Shown in pieces: positions 22,760-33,790 of a stretch of 64,000 bases of DNA. This DNA comes from Calcarisporiella thermophila CBS 279.70. Taxonomy: Eukaryota > Calcarisporiellomycota. A program made the position numbers and the translations under genes. Location: NCBI RefSeq assembly GCF_041956535.1, contig NW_027192205.1:434085-498084 (forward strand). The letters run 5' to 3'. The notes under the pieces were generated by a model. That model did not search any database. It was not told the DNA's origin and saw only the letters and a list, made by a program, of their open reading frames with translations. The stretch's first letter is position 1. Each line of letters begins with the position of its first letter.

Positions 22760-25700
22760 ATGAGCTCCACTCTGACCTCCACCATCGTGAAGTGGACCAA
22801 GGACAAGGCACTTAGCGAGAAGGGAAAGTCGAGCGTGGAGAGTGCCAAGCTGGACTGCGCTTGGCCGCGATTACAAGTCGTCCACCAGGATCAGGCATTT
22901 TCGTAGGTTTCCCCATTTATACCTGGCCAGGCCGATGGGCTGAAGAGCCGCTTCTTTGCATTTTAGTGACTGCCTTCAGCACTACATGGCCGATGTCTGG
23001 CAACTCTCCGGCACCGGCTTTGGGTATCACGTCGCGGCCGTGTTCGGAACACAGAGCACCGGAAAGAGCACTTTGCTGAACAAGATCTTTGGAACCGAGT
23101 TTGACATAATGCCTGAGGAATTCCGCGAGCAGACAACCCGAGGTATGTTTTGCGGCTAGCTTCGGTGCTATATCGCCCCTTGCTGTTGACTGTTTGGTTA
23201 ACCGTGCTTCCGCTCAAGGTATATGGATGAGTCGCGCAAGAGATATGAAGGTGCTGGTGGTGGATGTGGAAGGAACCGACGGCCACGAACGAGGAGAGAA
23301 TCAGGTAATCTTCGCTAGACTAGCCTTTCTTCCCTATGGACACCGAGTTGCTGATCGGAGGACGGGGTTCTTCCCCCCCCCCCCCCCTCCCCCCTTGTTG
23401 GTGCAGGATTTTGAGAGAAAGAGCGCCCTCTTCTCTCTCGCCATCGCCGAGGTGGTCCTCGTCAACATGTGGGAGCAGCAGGTTGGGCTCTACAATGCCG
23501 CTAATATGAACTTGCTTAAAATGGTGTTTGAGGTGAATCTGCAGCTATTCGGTGGCCGGAGAGGGTAAGTGATTTGATCTCTATATTGAGTGCACTGATA
23601 TGGCCGAATTGACAAACCGGGTTCTTCGCTGAGGCAGCAAGGAGAAGACCCTCCTGCTTTTTGTTATCCGCGATCACGTCACAACCACGCCGCTCTCCCA
23701 CCTTTCAGGGACGCTTGTAGAGGATCTAGAGAAGGTGTGGAGAGGTTTGGTCGTGGTAAGAGGATCTCTACTGTTCGTCTTTAGACTCCCCGATATCTGA
23801 CCCTCTGTATGGAATGCATAGCCTCTTGGCCTGGAGGGGTGCCGGATTCAAGACTTTTTTGAACTGGCTTTTGTGTCCTTACCACATAAGATCCTGCAGC
23901 CGGACGACTTCGAGACTCGAGTGGGCCAACTGCGTCGCCGGTGAGTATTCACCCCCATTGCGCTGTTTTCCAAAGGGACCTCGCTGACGAATCCTGCTTG
24001 GGGCTAGGTTTGTGAACGTAGATGATCCCGACTATGTATTCCAGCCTATTTACCACAAAAGGATCCCTGCCGACGGCTTCCATATCTATGCAGAAAATAT
24101 CTGGGTAATTTTCTCAAGGCCGGTCGAGAGGTTTCATTGGAATGCTCACCAGGGTGTGCCTGTATTTAGGAAAAAATCCGCACCAACAAAGATCTTGACC
24201 TACCCACTCAGCAAGAACTGTTGGCTCAGTATAGATGCGACGAGATATCGAATGTAATTGGATTGAGCTCTCCTTGTTGAAGCGCGCGCTTTTTTCTGAG
24301 TGGCTAACCTCATTCTACGAACCAGATTGCGATCGAGGCCTTTCTCGAGAGTATTAAACCCATCAAAGAGCGCATCGAAACCGGCGAGAGGATCAAGGGG
24401 CTTGGAAAGTGGATGTCAGAGCTTCGTGACACCACCATGGGTAGGCAGCCTTACCACGGTGGCCTAGGGGCCCCCCCTAAGGATCCTTGGTTTAAGTCTA
24501 ACCCATTCTGGTTTTGTTGACAGCCCAATTCGACCAGGATGCCTCCCGCTATCACCCAGAGATCTACAAACGTAAACGCTGGAATCATCTTCGGAAGGCC
24601 AACGCCTCCCTCTTCTCCTTCTTTCTTGCCCAGCTCCAGACCTTGCAACGGCAGGCGGTGGAGCTGTTTGAAACCAAGCTCAAGAAATGGCAGCGCACCG
24701 AGCAGAAACAGGCGTTCTCGCATGTGGTCGAGGAGTTTAGAAAGGAGGCGGAGGAGTTGTTCGTGAGCGGGGCGAGAGAGATGGTACTTCCCGAGACGGA
24801 CTGGCAGTATGAGAGGGAGTTGCGGGGGCTTAAGGATGAGTTTGGAAAGATCAAGAACGAGGCGAGGGGTGCGCAGTTGAGCAAGATAGCGCGTCAGATA
24901 GAGAGCCAGCTGGCGGTAAGGGCCCATTTTCTTTTTTTTTTTCACTCTCCCCCCCTTAATGAACCCCTTGCGATGCCCTTCTACCGTGGAAAAAAGGCCG
25001 AGATAGCAGAGCCCATTTCTAATTGCCTCAATCACCCAACCGACGACATGTGGCTCAGGCTGATCGTCATCTATGAGGATGCCGTGGATCGTTCTCTGAC
25101 CAAGATGGTCGTGAAGGCAAGAGGTAAAGTGGAATGGGTTGCCTGTGTTCTGTAGTAGGGGAAGGCGATCTTGGGTATTGAACGAGACCTTTATATCTAT
25201 GTCTCCAGGGTTCGAGATGACCGATGAGGAATACCAAAGCGCGTCCATCCTGCTCAAGCAGCACTCGTGGCTGATCGTGCGAAAAAAGGTGGATGACGAG
25301 ATGACCGATCCGCTTCTCCTCGTCAAGCTGCGCAACCAGTAAGTAGTAGCCCCCCCCCCTCCCCCTCTTCCATCGCTATGGAAATGAGGAAGCGGACCCG
25401 CTCACCATCTCTCGTTTCTCATAGCTTTGAAGAGCACTTTCGCTACGACCGGCATGGGCTTCCTCGAGTATGGCGCCCCAACGAAGATATCGACACCCAG
25501 TTCACCAAGGCGCGGGACAACACCCTGCGGCTGATCCCCCTGTACGCGCACATCCGGCTCCCGGGCGAAGAGTACGCGAATGACGAGAACGGCGGGTTTA
25601 CCGTCCCGTCCAGCGACGAGTTCAACTTCACCGCCTCCTTGACCGTGCTTTCCGAGGGGAAGCAGCGGGACCTGGCCCAGCGGTTCCGGGCCATTGCGGA

Positions 25701-26004
25701 CGCATACTACGTCGAGGCGAAGCGAGGCGTGGTGACGACGGAAGCCTACATCCCGCCCTGGTTGGTCCTGCTCCTGATTGTGGTGGGGTGGAACGAGGCG
25801 GTCACCATTCTTTCTCGGCCCCCCCTTCTGTTTGCCGTGCTCGTGGCGATCTTCGTCGCCTACGTCCTCAATCTCCTTGGCGTACTTGGCGCGGTCGAAT
25901 GGCAGCTGCAACGATGCGTGGCACACCTTACCTCCGGGCTCATAGGCGGGAGGATAGAGGAGGTGGAGCTACGCGAGATGCAGAATAAAACAAAGACCAT
26001 GTAA
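22760..26004 (+). CDS. SEY1: Sey1/RHD3-type ER-fusing dynamin-like GTPase
   Basis: The GTPase domain shows all motifs: P-loop [13 protein letters not shown] (G1), EQTTRGIW (G2), [14 protein letters not shown] (G3) and [12 protein letters not shown] (G4). Also present are [16 protein letters not shown] and [16 protein letters not shown], typical of the RHD3/Sey1 family. A long helical middle domain follows. The C-terminus has two closely spaced hydrophobic hairpins ([15 protein letters not shown] and [19 protein letters not shown]) and an amphipathic tail, as expected for a membrane-anchored atlastin-like fusogen. Sey1 fuses ER tubules to make three-way junctions. The start at 22760 ([12 protein letters not shown]) joins in frame to the second exon ([12 protein letters not shown]). 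About ten introns; two contain poly-C runs. Confidence 0.95.
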
Positions 26005-27073
26005 GCTCGTTCGCCAGGCGAGGCCGGTTTTTTTTTTGGTCGCTAAAACTTCACGTTTCTTCTTGGTTCTGCGAGGATGACCATCCTTATTTCATCATGT
26101 TTTAATTTTCATATCTTTACCCTGTTCCATTTTTTGTTATCGCTATTTTATCATGTAATATTGTTTTTAACTCATTTCACTAGGCTATTTAGGAAATTAC
26201 CCTGAAAAAGTTTAGAAATCTTTTTTTGATTTTGTACACTCTTAAAATTCATCTCTCCCTATGTTTTATCTCCATTGCCTTGTCCTCTCTTTCATAATTG
26301 CTTGGGTATGGATCATTTTCCTATATTTGCAACAGCTCACGGCTGCTTTGAACCCCTTCTCTTCTCTTGTCCAATGCAAAACGCTCTGTCGCGTCCCACC
26401 TGGTTCTCACCCCCACTTTTTCTGACTGCTCCTCCCTATGGTCGTATTTGGAAGCATGCAAATCGGTTTGATTCATGAGAAAATTGTTTTTTATGGCTAT
26501 TGATCGAAGCAGAAAGATGTTGGGGAAAGGGAGAAAAAAAAAGTGCTAGTGCACCACCTATTCTGGCAAAAAAGGCCATGGATTGCACTGGTCTTGCCCC
26601 ATTTTTTCTTCCTCCCTTCTCCCTCGCCTCCTTCCCTAGAGAGCCTCCCCCACAGATGTCAGGTGACCAGTTCTCGTCTTAAACACCTGAATCCCACTGC
26701 TCCTGGTGACGTAGGCACGAGGCTACGCCATCCAGCTCTATTTTAGGTTAGGCGGGGCGAGCAAACTGGGAGGAAGCGAACCAAGGAAGAACGTCGGAAC
26801 CTGATAAACGCTTAAAAGGAGAGAGGAGCGGAGTGGGCGAGCGTGGGGGGAAAACGCCGGGGGATTAGCTTCAGAGTTGAGTGCTTTGAAGGGACCATGG
26901 GAAAGCACCAGAGCCCGCAAATGGAGAAGGTTTGGTGAAGAGGGCTGCACCATTCACGGGCGTCAGCGGTGGGGAGTGTTGGGGGGCGGGCAAAGGCCTG
27001 CCTGAATTCCCCCGCAGCCTATTGCTATATTCAAAAGTCACCTGGCAGCCCACGGTTGCTTAACAAAGAAAGG
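26005..27073. other. intergenic region, no gene seen
   Basis: The 3' flank of SEY1 and distal promoter of the next gene. It is T-rich near SEY1 and GC-rich towards 27000. Short frames on both strands show no protein-like features. Confidence 0.45.
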
Positions 27074-27092
27074 CCAATGGGCAGTATAAAAA
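27074..27092 (+). promoter_or_regulatory. CCAAT and TATA elements
   Basis: CCAAT (27074-27078) is followed at once by TATAAAAA (27085-27092), about 280 bp before the start codon of the acidic protein gene. A long pyrimidine-rich leader (27240-27345) lies between, as in many fungal promoters and 5' UTRs. Confidence 0.5.
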
Positions 27093-27369
27093 CTTGGCCA
27101 ATTTCCTAGTTTGCGAGCCGGCCGAGACTCGCTTTCAAATCTTGCCAAACCTGCCTCCCTCTCTTGGGTTTGTTTTGGTCGCTGACAGATTGGGGCGAGC
27201 CTCCCCCCCAAGCTCCGCACGAATTCTGCTTCGTTACTCTTTTTTAGAATCCAATTTTTTTTTTTCATTTATTTTCTTCTGGTTTAACCCAGCCCGCTGT
27301 GATTTTTCCATTGTTGTTTTTTTTTTCGGCCATTTTCCCCTCTCTCATCTGAAATCACGCCCATCCCCC

Positions 27370-28039
27370 ATGGTTGATGTGATAGCAACGGTAAGTAGGC
27401 TGGCCAGCGCCTGGTGGGCGGCGCCCGGCCGTGCCAATGCATTGGTTCCCACACCAGTTCGCCGCGAACTGATTGCACCCTTTTACTTGGCAGACTCATT
27501 CCCACACAAAGCGCCCGCACTCACGGCTAAAATCGCTGTCGCCGTACTCCGCACCCTCCTCGCCCACCAAGTTCGATGACTCCGACTGGCTGTTCAAGCT
27601 GCGGCGGGCCATGTCTGGCGACAGCTGGGAGGAGGAGTTCGGCGGCGAACATTTCCACGCCCATCTGCACCCAGAGGATGAGACGCTCGCCCCCTTCGAC
27701 CCAAATGCCCGCGCCCATTTCCAGGTGGGTGGGGAGGAGGAGGAGTCGGAGGAGGAGCAGGATGCCGTCGCCTTGAGCAAGGCGGGCAAGCCGGAGACAG
27801 GCGATGTGGGCGATGTCCTGCGGCTCTTTCCACGCCCGCTGTCGTTCTTGTTCTCCCTGCTCGCAGGCGCCGTCGCATGGACGGCAGACACCGTGTGCGA
27901 TGCCAACGAGGAGGTTCGCGATGCCCTGACGGATTTCATGGGGATGACGGACGAGGGCGAAGGGCAACGAGCCGACGGAGAGGAGCAGAATCCTCTCACT
28001 GGGATAGTGTATGAATATGTGGATGCTCTTGGAAATTAA
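27370..28039 (+). CDS. unrecognised acidic protein with a hydrophobic segment
   Basis: Exon 1 is ATG plus six codons (MVDVIAT), followed by a GTAAGT intron at 27391-27493 ending CAG; exon 2 continues in frame (THSHTKRPHSR). The product is about 188 residues. It has a basic, Ser-rich N-terminal segment, a His-containing middle (GEHFHAHLHPEDE), an acidic run (GGEEEESEEEQD), and a hydrophobic stretch (PLSFLFSLLAGAVAWTAD) long enough for one membrane span or a buried helix. The C-terminal third is acidic. I know no family with this pattern. A well-formed promoter, a perfect splice site pair and coding-like composition support a real gene. Function unknown. Confidence 0.6.
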
Positions 28040-28837
28040 ATGCATTTCCCCCCCATTGGCTTTTTATCTTTCCGTTTTCGCATTTGTGGTCATTCGATGT
28101 TGAATATGGTTCAAGCTCTCTTGTCTTTTTTACTTCTGTTCCTGTTGCTTTTTTTTTGTTTTTGCCCTTCAAGTAAATATTGGGTATTTTAGTTCTCTTA
28201 TATAGGCTTTTATTTTTACTATGATACATAGATATAACTGTATAATGGTAACTCTGAGTTTGGCTACCGCCCAAGTGTTCTGCTCTACACTTTCCTCTGT
28301 TCCACGAACTTGCCATCGCCCCGTCCAAGTGAAAGAGGGGGGGGTTGAGTTGGATAGACCTCGTTGAGTTGAGTAGACGCCTGATGTCGCATCCCTCCGG
28401 ATATGGTGATAGAGCCTGAAATCCAAATAGCCGGCTCGACCTGTTTTAGAAGGTCAAGCTTCTTCAAGCCGGGCCAGAAAGTCGTGAAGGAAAGGGGGGA
28501 GGGCTTTGGATGCATGGTAGAACACTTGGTTATGCATTCTAGGTTTGGACTCTTTCCATAAATATGTCCCACCGCATTCCGCCATGAAAGCTTTCAAACA
28601 GTTTCAGACACTTGGATTTAAAGTGACTTCTCGCCAATCCAAGCCATGCCTAGAGATCCCTTTTCTCCGCGAGGGGACATGATTCGTAGCTCTGTTACGT
28701 CACCCCTGCGCCGCTTGCGCGCAGGCAAAATTTTCAAATCAACAAACCAACCTTTCCCTCCTTCCTGATCAAACCCACCCACTTTTCCCGGTTTCCCACC
28801 TAGGCGAATTCTTACCCATTAAAAACACAGGCCAAAG
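28040..28837. other. intergenic region upstream of eIF1A
   Basis: This region contains the 3' flank of the acidic protein gene and the eIF1A promoter. No supported gene. The pyrimidine-rich stretch just before the eIF1A ATG is typical of translation-factor genes. Confidence 0.45.
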
Positions 28838-29453
28838 ATGCCGAAGAACAAAGGCAAAGTAAGTGAGATTTCCGCATGCCGCCGTGTTGATCGAAATGAA
28901 TTGGAGCCCCTTTGACTAATGGGTCCTTCGCCCGCCCGCCCTTCACTTGGCCTTGCTTCTTTTCTCGGTAGGGAGGTAAAAACAGAAGAAGAGGGAAGAA
29001 TGAGAACGAAGACAACAAGCGTGAGCTGATTTTCAAGGAGGATGGTCAAGGTAAGCTTTACACGCTTCTTACGCGGTCAACCATCCCACTCGCTTCCGCT
29101 GGCATGGCGACTAATGCGCTTCTTCCATGATCTGCGTAGAATACGCCCAAGTCGTCAAGATGTTGGGGAATGGCCGTCTGGAGGCCATGTGCTTCGACGG
29201 TGAGAAGCGCCTCGCACATATCCGTGGCAAGCTGCGCAAGAAGGTATGGATCAACCAAGGCGACATCATCCTCATCTCCCTCCGTGATTTCCAGGACGAC
29301 AAGGCCGATGTGCTGCTCAAATACTCCGCCGACGAGGCACGCAGCTTGAAGTCGTATGGTGAGCTTCCCGAGAATGCCAAGATCAACGAGACGGATACGT
29401 TTGGCCCAGAGGACGAGGAGTGCAACTTCGAGTTCGATATCGATGAGATCTAG
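28838..29453 (+). CDS. TIF11: translation initiation factor eIF1A
   Basis: Exon 1 is MPKNKGK; after the first intron comes the basic tail [20 protein letters not shown], then after a second intron the OB fold ([52 protein letters not shown]). The acidic C-terminal tail ends NFEFDIDEI. These are the standard parts of eukaryotic eIF1A, which binds the ribosomal A site and with eIF1 controls scanning and start-codon choice. Length is normal and nothing is missing. Confidence 0.97.
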
Positions 29454-30266
29454 ACGACTTCTGAGGGTTTCTGTTTTTAATCTTCACTCTTATTTCTACG
29501 CAATCTCCTCTCCCTCCCTCTCGCTTTCTTCTTCTCTGTTGGATTTCTCTTTTTTTTTCCACTCTTGTTGGCTCATCTATTTTTTTTTATCTCTTTCTCT
29601 CTGGGAACAGTATAGGCATTTGGCTCAATAATATTGAGTGCTTTTTTTTTTTTAAAAAAAATACTTGGCGGGAAAGAAGTAAAGGAAAGAGACTTTGTAA
29701 TATTTACTTACCCTTTCGCTTCTTTTCCGTGAATTCTTGTCTATTCTCCATTTTGTTTTCTCTACTCGATTGGGTCGGCCTCTTTAATAAAAAGATCGGG
29801 AAGGAAAGCCCGGAGGGGCCTACTTCCCCTGGTGAAATAGAGTAGCTTGGGTAGACGCCCGATTGGCAAGCATGTCACCAAAGAAGTCAGTGCCACCTCA
29901 ACTTGGGCCAGCTTTGAGTCGGAAGTATTGTTTTATTCATTCTTTTGGGAGTATGATCCAATATATAAGTTAAGCGAGAGGGAAATGGTACAGGGTAAAA
30001 AAAAAAAGGGGGGGGGGGGAGAATATGCCCAGCATATTTCCCTTTTTTTTGTCTGATCTGATCTAAATACAAACGATGTTTTACACTAAATCATCCATGG
30101 AGAAGGGTGAAGCTGCTATGCGGATGTAGAGAAGAGGGGTGGAGGAGTGATCATGAACAAGGGAAGGTGGAAGGGAGGGAGGGGTATATACAGACAGATA
30201 TGGATAGCTACACAGAGGTTGACTTTTGGGGACTAAGTACAGAGGGGTTTGGTTGTTTCCGGTCCT
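29454..30266. other. convergent intergenic region
   Basis: The shared 3' flank of eIF1A and the secreted DPBB gene. It is rich in T runs and contains a 12-bp G run at 30008-30019. No gene seen. Confidence 0.5.
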
Positions 30267-30830
30267 TTACGCCCATTGCCAGGAGATGGGCACTCGGCCT
30301 TGGGCCTGGTCAGCAATCTTCTGGAAAGCGGCGGGGCTCAGGTCCAGATCGCCGTGGGCGCATCCGGGGCACTTGTCCACCACGGTCACGGTCACCTTGC
30401 CCTTGGGGCCGGACACCTCGACCTTTTTGCCGCACGAAGGGGCGCCATTGTTGCCGCTGCCGAACTGGGGCGCGTTGAGGGCAGCCACCATGTCGCTGTT
30501 CGAGTTGGTGGAGCCACAGGCGCCGAGGCCGACGTCGTAGAAGGTGCCGTCGCCCTTAAAGGCGGAGAGAGTCTCGCCCACAGGGCCTTTGCCGTCGGTG
30601 CTGGCGGCGGCGGGGGTATCGGGAGCGGTTGGGTTCGTATCATTGTTGGTGGCCTTGGCGAAGGCGAGGGGGGAGTGCGCGTTGGGGTCGGGGGTGGCCT
30701 CGCGGATGGCGTGCACGGCCTGGTGGATCATGCTGGAGAGGTCGGCGGGAGCCTCCTGGCGCTTCTGGACGGGGGCGGAGAGGGCGAGGGTGGAGAGGAG
30801 GGCGGTGACGATCAAGGTCTTGAAGTACAT
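30267..30830 (-). CDS. secreted RlpA-like double-psi beta-barrel protein
   Basis: An intronless gene for a protein of about 187 residues. The signal peptide (MYFKTLIVTALLSTLALSA) is followed by a Kex2-type site (VQKR|QEA). A linker rich in Asn, Thr, Pro and Ala leads to the barrel: GDGTFYDVGLGACGSTNS, DMVAALNAPQFG, SCGKKVEVSGPKGK, TVTVVDKCPGCAHGDLDLS and AFQKIADQAQGRVPISWQW. This is the small fungal DPBB (RlpA/expansin/barwin-like) family with its conserved cysteines and DKCPGC...DLDLS motif. Such proteins are secreted and often induced during development or host contact; most show no proven enzyme activity. A Met further upstream is unlikely, as the signal peptide begins at 30830. Confidence 0.9.
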   Translation of the reverse strand: MYFKTLIVTALLSTLALSAPVQKRQEAPADLSSMIHQAVHAIREATPDPNAHSPLAFAKATNNDTNPTAPDTPAAASTDGKGPVGETLSAFKGDGTFYDVGLGACGSTNSNSDMVAALNAPQFGSGNNGAPSCGKKVEVSGPKGKVTVTVVDKCPGCAHGDLDLSPAAFQKIADQAQGRVPISWQWA

Positions 30831-30970
30831 GCTGCAGAGGTAATGACAGGCGAGATGGGTTAGGCGTAGAGTGAGAGGAAAGGGGAGCCGATCAACGGTG
30901 GGTGTGGTATGCGAAGCGAGGGCGGCTGTGGAGAGGGGTGGGCGGTTGGAGTGCCGCCGGGAGCCCGCGA

Positions 30971-30980
30971 CCTTATATAG
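30971..30980 (-). promoter_or_regulatory. TATA box for the DPBB gene
   Basis: CTATATAAGG on the minus strand lies about 140 bp upstream of the DPBB start codon, giving a plausible 5' UTR of about 110 nt for a strongly expressed secreted protein. Confidence 0.5.
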
Positions 30981-32320
30981 CCCGTCGGCATGGCCTGGCT
31001 GCGTTTCAATCGCCGAAGTTACCCCTGATCGCAAGCCGGCCCTGGGTACCTTCCCGCTGGCCCGCCAGCCACCAGTCAGCGACGACTTGCGCTTGCTTCT
31101 TTTCTCGAGCGGCTGAGAGGGAAAACGAATATCCCCCGTCGGCCTTGTCGAGCACCGCGGGCTGTAACGAATGAAAAGTTTTCCATTTCAAAATCGGATC
31201 AACTTCGAGTACCCGCTCGGCGAACCGGATTGGAGGGGGGCAGAGCCGAAGTTACCGGGACGGGGTGCGAGAAATCAAGGCCCGCCCTCGAAGCAAATGA
31301 GAGCGATTTCCGTCAAATCTCTCCAATGCTCTGGATCTGGATCGAGCGATTGTTGGTCGTTGGCCCGGTTTTGCGTTGAGTTATTGGCGGAGAGGCCGGG
31401 ACTGGAGAGTGGGTGAACCAAGAGAGGCCCCTGGCCCTCCTCCCCGGCCCCGCTCCCACTCGCACTCCCACTCGCACTCCAGCTGTGCTCCCCCAGCCTT
31501 GGCTTTTTGGTGCAATTTCCTCGCCTGGGCCTTTCCCCCTGGGTCCCCTCCCCCCGCCTAAGACCTCCATTTTTCTATCCAAAGAGCAGGCCGGCTCGCT
31601 CCGTCAAAACCAAGTTTCACTCGGTGGAGCTCGGCGACTGATAAGCCAGGAAATGTTGAAAACCGGTTTCCTTCAAAGCGAAAAGCCCGGGCTCCTCTCC
31701 AGTAGCGAGTAGACGGCCCCCGTCATTTATTTTTATCTTTCATTTCTGCCTGCCCTTTGACTGGGGATCAGGCCTGAGGGGAGAGGCTACGTGGAGGCCT
31801 GAGGACTTATCAAAGCCAAATCTCTCGGCCTCCAGCGGCCGGGCAAGCAGGAGCTCGAAAATAGAGACTGGGACCCTGCCCCTGGTTATGGAAGGGGGGA
31901 ATTTTGCCCCCCTGCTCATTGGGCGGAAGGATCAAGTCCACTTGGACTTGAACCGAATCTCCCAGCTCGATTCAACAACCATATGAAAATCCAACCACGC
32001 TGTTTCGAGTGGGGAGGGGGGAGCCGAGGGCTTTTCCACTCGCTCACTCGCCCATGCATTTCCCCTTATTCATTTACACTTTCCGCTGCTTGAGACCAAC
32101 AAATAGGAGGGTACACAACAATGAAATGATTTGCATTTGAAAAAATAAACAGTTTGGCCTCGCTTCCCTTCCCCTTCCCCCAAGCATTGGAATTAGGAAT
32201 GGAAGGGGACCGCTTTGGGGGTCGCCACAAGCGGGTCGAGTGTCAATAAATTGAAATGGAAACAAAATTATCATCGGCAGTACCGCCGGAGAGGCCCCGA
32301 GAAGCCCCCCTCTAACCAAT
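30981..32320. other. intergenic region, no gene seen
   Basis: Upstream region of the DPBB gene and 3' flank of the ZCCHC17-like gene. A short direct repeat (CACTCGCACTCC units near 31458-31482) is the only structure noticed. Frames on both strands lack recognisable features. Confidence 0.45.
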
Positions 32321-33683
32321 TCATTTTCTCCGCCCTTCTTTGTCGCGGTGGGAGGCATTGGTAGTCGGGCTGGGCGACCGTCGGTGCCGCTTATGCTTTC
32401 AAGGGGCAGGGTGTTTAGAGGGTGGTCAGGAAGGAGACGCAATAACAGAGCATTTACCTTGTGCTTGTCCTTGTCCTTGTCCTTGTCCTTGTGGGAATGC
32501 CGACGCATCACCTCCAGAGCATCTCCGATATCTTTTTCACGGGCCGAGCGTGACGGGGATCGCGATCGGCCACGCTCCCCTTCCCTGTCTCTCCGCCTGT
32601 CCCGCTCTTTATCCTGCTCTCGTTCCGACTCCCGATCTCTCCTCCTCTCCTTGTCTCTGTCCCGGTCCTTGTCCTTGTCCTTCTTCTTCCTCTTCCTCTT
32701 CTTTCCCTCTCCCTCCCCAGCATCCGCCGCCCAGTCCAGATCGTCCACCTCAGGGAGCAGCTCATAATTCTTTTGGTCCCCCGCTTTCTCTGCGTTGAAG
32801 CACTCCGTAGCCTACGCGAACAACGAGACGTGTAAAATCGTACAAAGGCCCATGACCAATGCGTAATAAAAATCAAGCAGTATCATACCAAGTGGCCTCG
32901 CACTCCGCATTTGGGGCAGACGGTGTTTTGAAGCGCGCTCGAGATATCAATTGGGGCACGCTCCCAGCTGCCATCCGACGCGTTGCGACGGTTCTCTTGG
33001 GACATCTTGACATTGTTAGGATCTGTGAATAGATATCAGCAGGTGGTAGAAAACCAGGTTAAAAGACGCGTACTATTGAATATGAAAAAGGAAAAAGACA
33101 TCACCTAAATCTTCTCCGCGCCCTAAAGAACCAGAGGGGTAGAAGAGCAAGTTAGAGTTAGTTAGTAAACCCTTAGAGTAGGCTTGGCTCTATAGGCAGA
33201 CTAGACCTTGCCCAACGTGCTTCATGGAAAGCCCAATCTTGGTCCTGCCGCCCTCCTCTCTAACCTCCACCACTTTCACCCACACAAAATCCCCCTCCTC
33301 TACCACATCCGACCTATCAAAATCGCGTCGGCCAAAATGAACTATATTTAGGACGGGTAGGATGAGATCAAATTAACCAGCTTACACATTCTCTGTAAAA
33401 TGCCTCGAGAGCTGGGACTTATGCACGAGGCCCTGACAGGAAAAGCCCTTGATCTCGATAAAGGCGCCATAATCCTGGACCTTGGCCACCTTTAATTTTG
33501 CTTGATGTGAGCATAAAATAAGAGAAGGAGACGGCGAGCTGAGGAATGGGCTACCTTTCCTTGGTGAATGCTGTAGAGATCAGGTACGGCATCGCGGGAT
33601 CTTCGGCGATCGTCTCGGTTAGAACGTCCGTGATCATAAGATCCCCTTCGATCGCGATCTCTTTCGGTATAACGCGAATCCAT
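32321..33683 (-). CDS. ZCCHC17: ZCCHC17-like nucleolar/splicing protein (S1 domain, CCHC knuckle, basic tail)
   Basis: Exon 1 (MDSRYTERDRDRRGSYDHG) is Arg/Asp-rich and leads to DLYSIHQGKV. The S1 domain continues over exons: AKVQDYGAFIEIKGFSCQG, LVHKSQLSRHF, VEEGDFVWVKVVEV, TKIGLSMKHVGQG, then DPNNV. A zinc knuckle follows (CPKCGVRGHLATECF: C-x2-C-x4-H-x4-C). The tail is an Arg/Lys/Asp low-complexity RD/KD repeat ending in a last exon (HKRHRRSPSPTTN...). The order S1, DPNNV, CCHC, basic tail is that of animal ZCCHC17 (pNO40/PS1D), a nucleolar protein tied to ribosome assembly and splicing. It shares a 107-bp intergenic region with RBM48. A GACAAG-type hexamer repeat near 32460-32490 encodes the KDKDKD stretch. 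Confidence 0.82.
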
Positions 33684-33790
33684 GGTACCGAAATGGCGAA
33701 GAATACTCTTCGAGGTTGAAACCCTAAAATTTGTATTGCCGCTCCGAATTTCTATTTGGTTACCATTTTTTCCTTTTCTTCCTATGGACC
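33684..33790. promoter_or_regulatory. compact bidirectional promoter of ZCCHC17-like and RBM48
   Basis: Only 107 bp separate the two divergent start codons, so the two RNA-processing genes must share promoter DNA or overlap in their 5' UTRs. No TATA box is seen. Confidence 0.6.

Noticed and set aside
24451-25335. Open frame of 294 codons on the minus strand
   Set aside because: It lies antisense to SEY1 exons and its translation has no recognisable features; GC-rich coding DNA often leaves the opposite strand open.
30249-30863. Open frame of 204 codons on the plus strand
   Set aside because: Antisense to the secreted DPBB gene, which has signal peptide and conserved cysteines; the plus-strand product is a Gly/Val-rich artefact.
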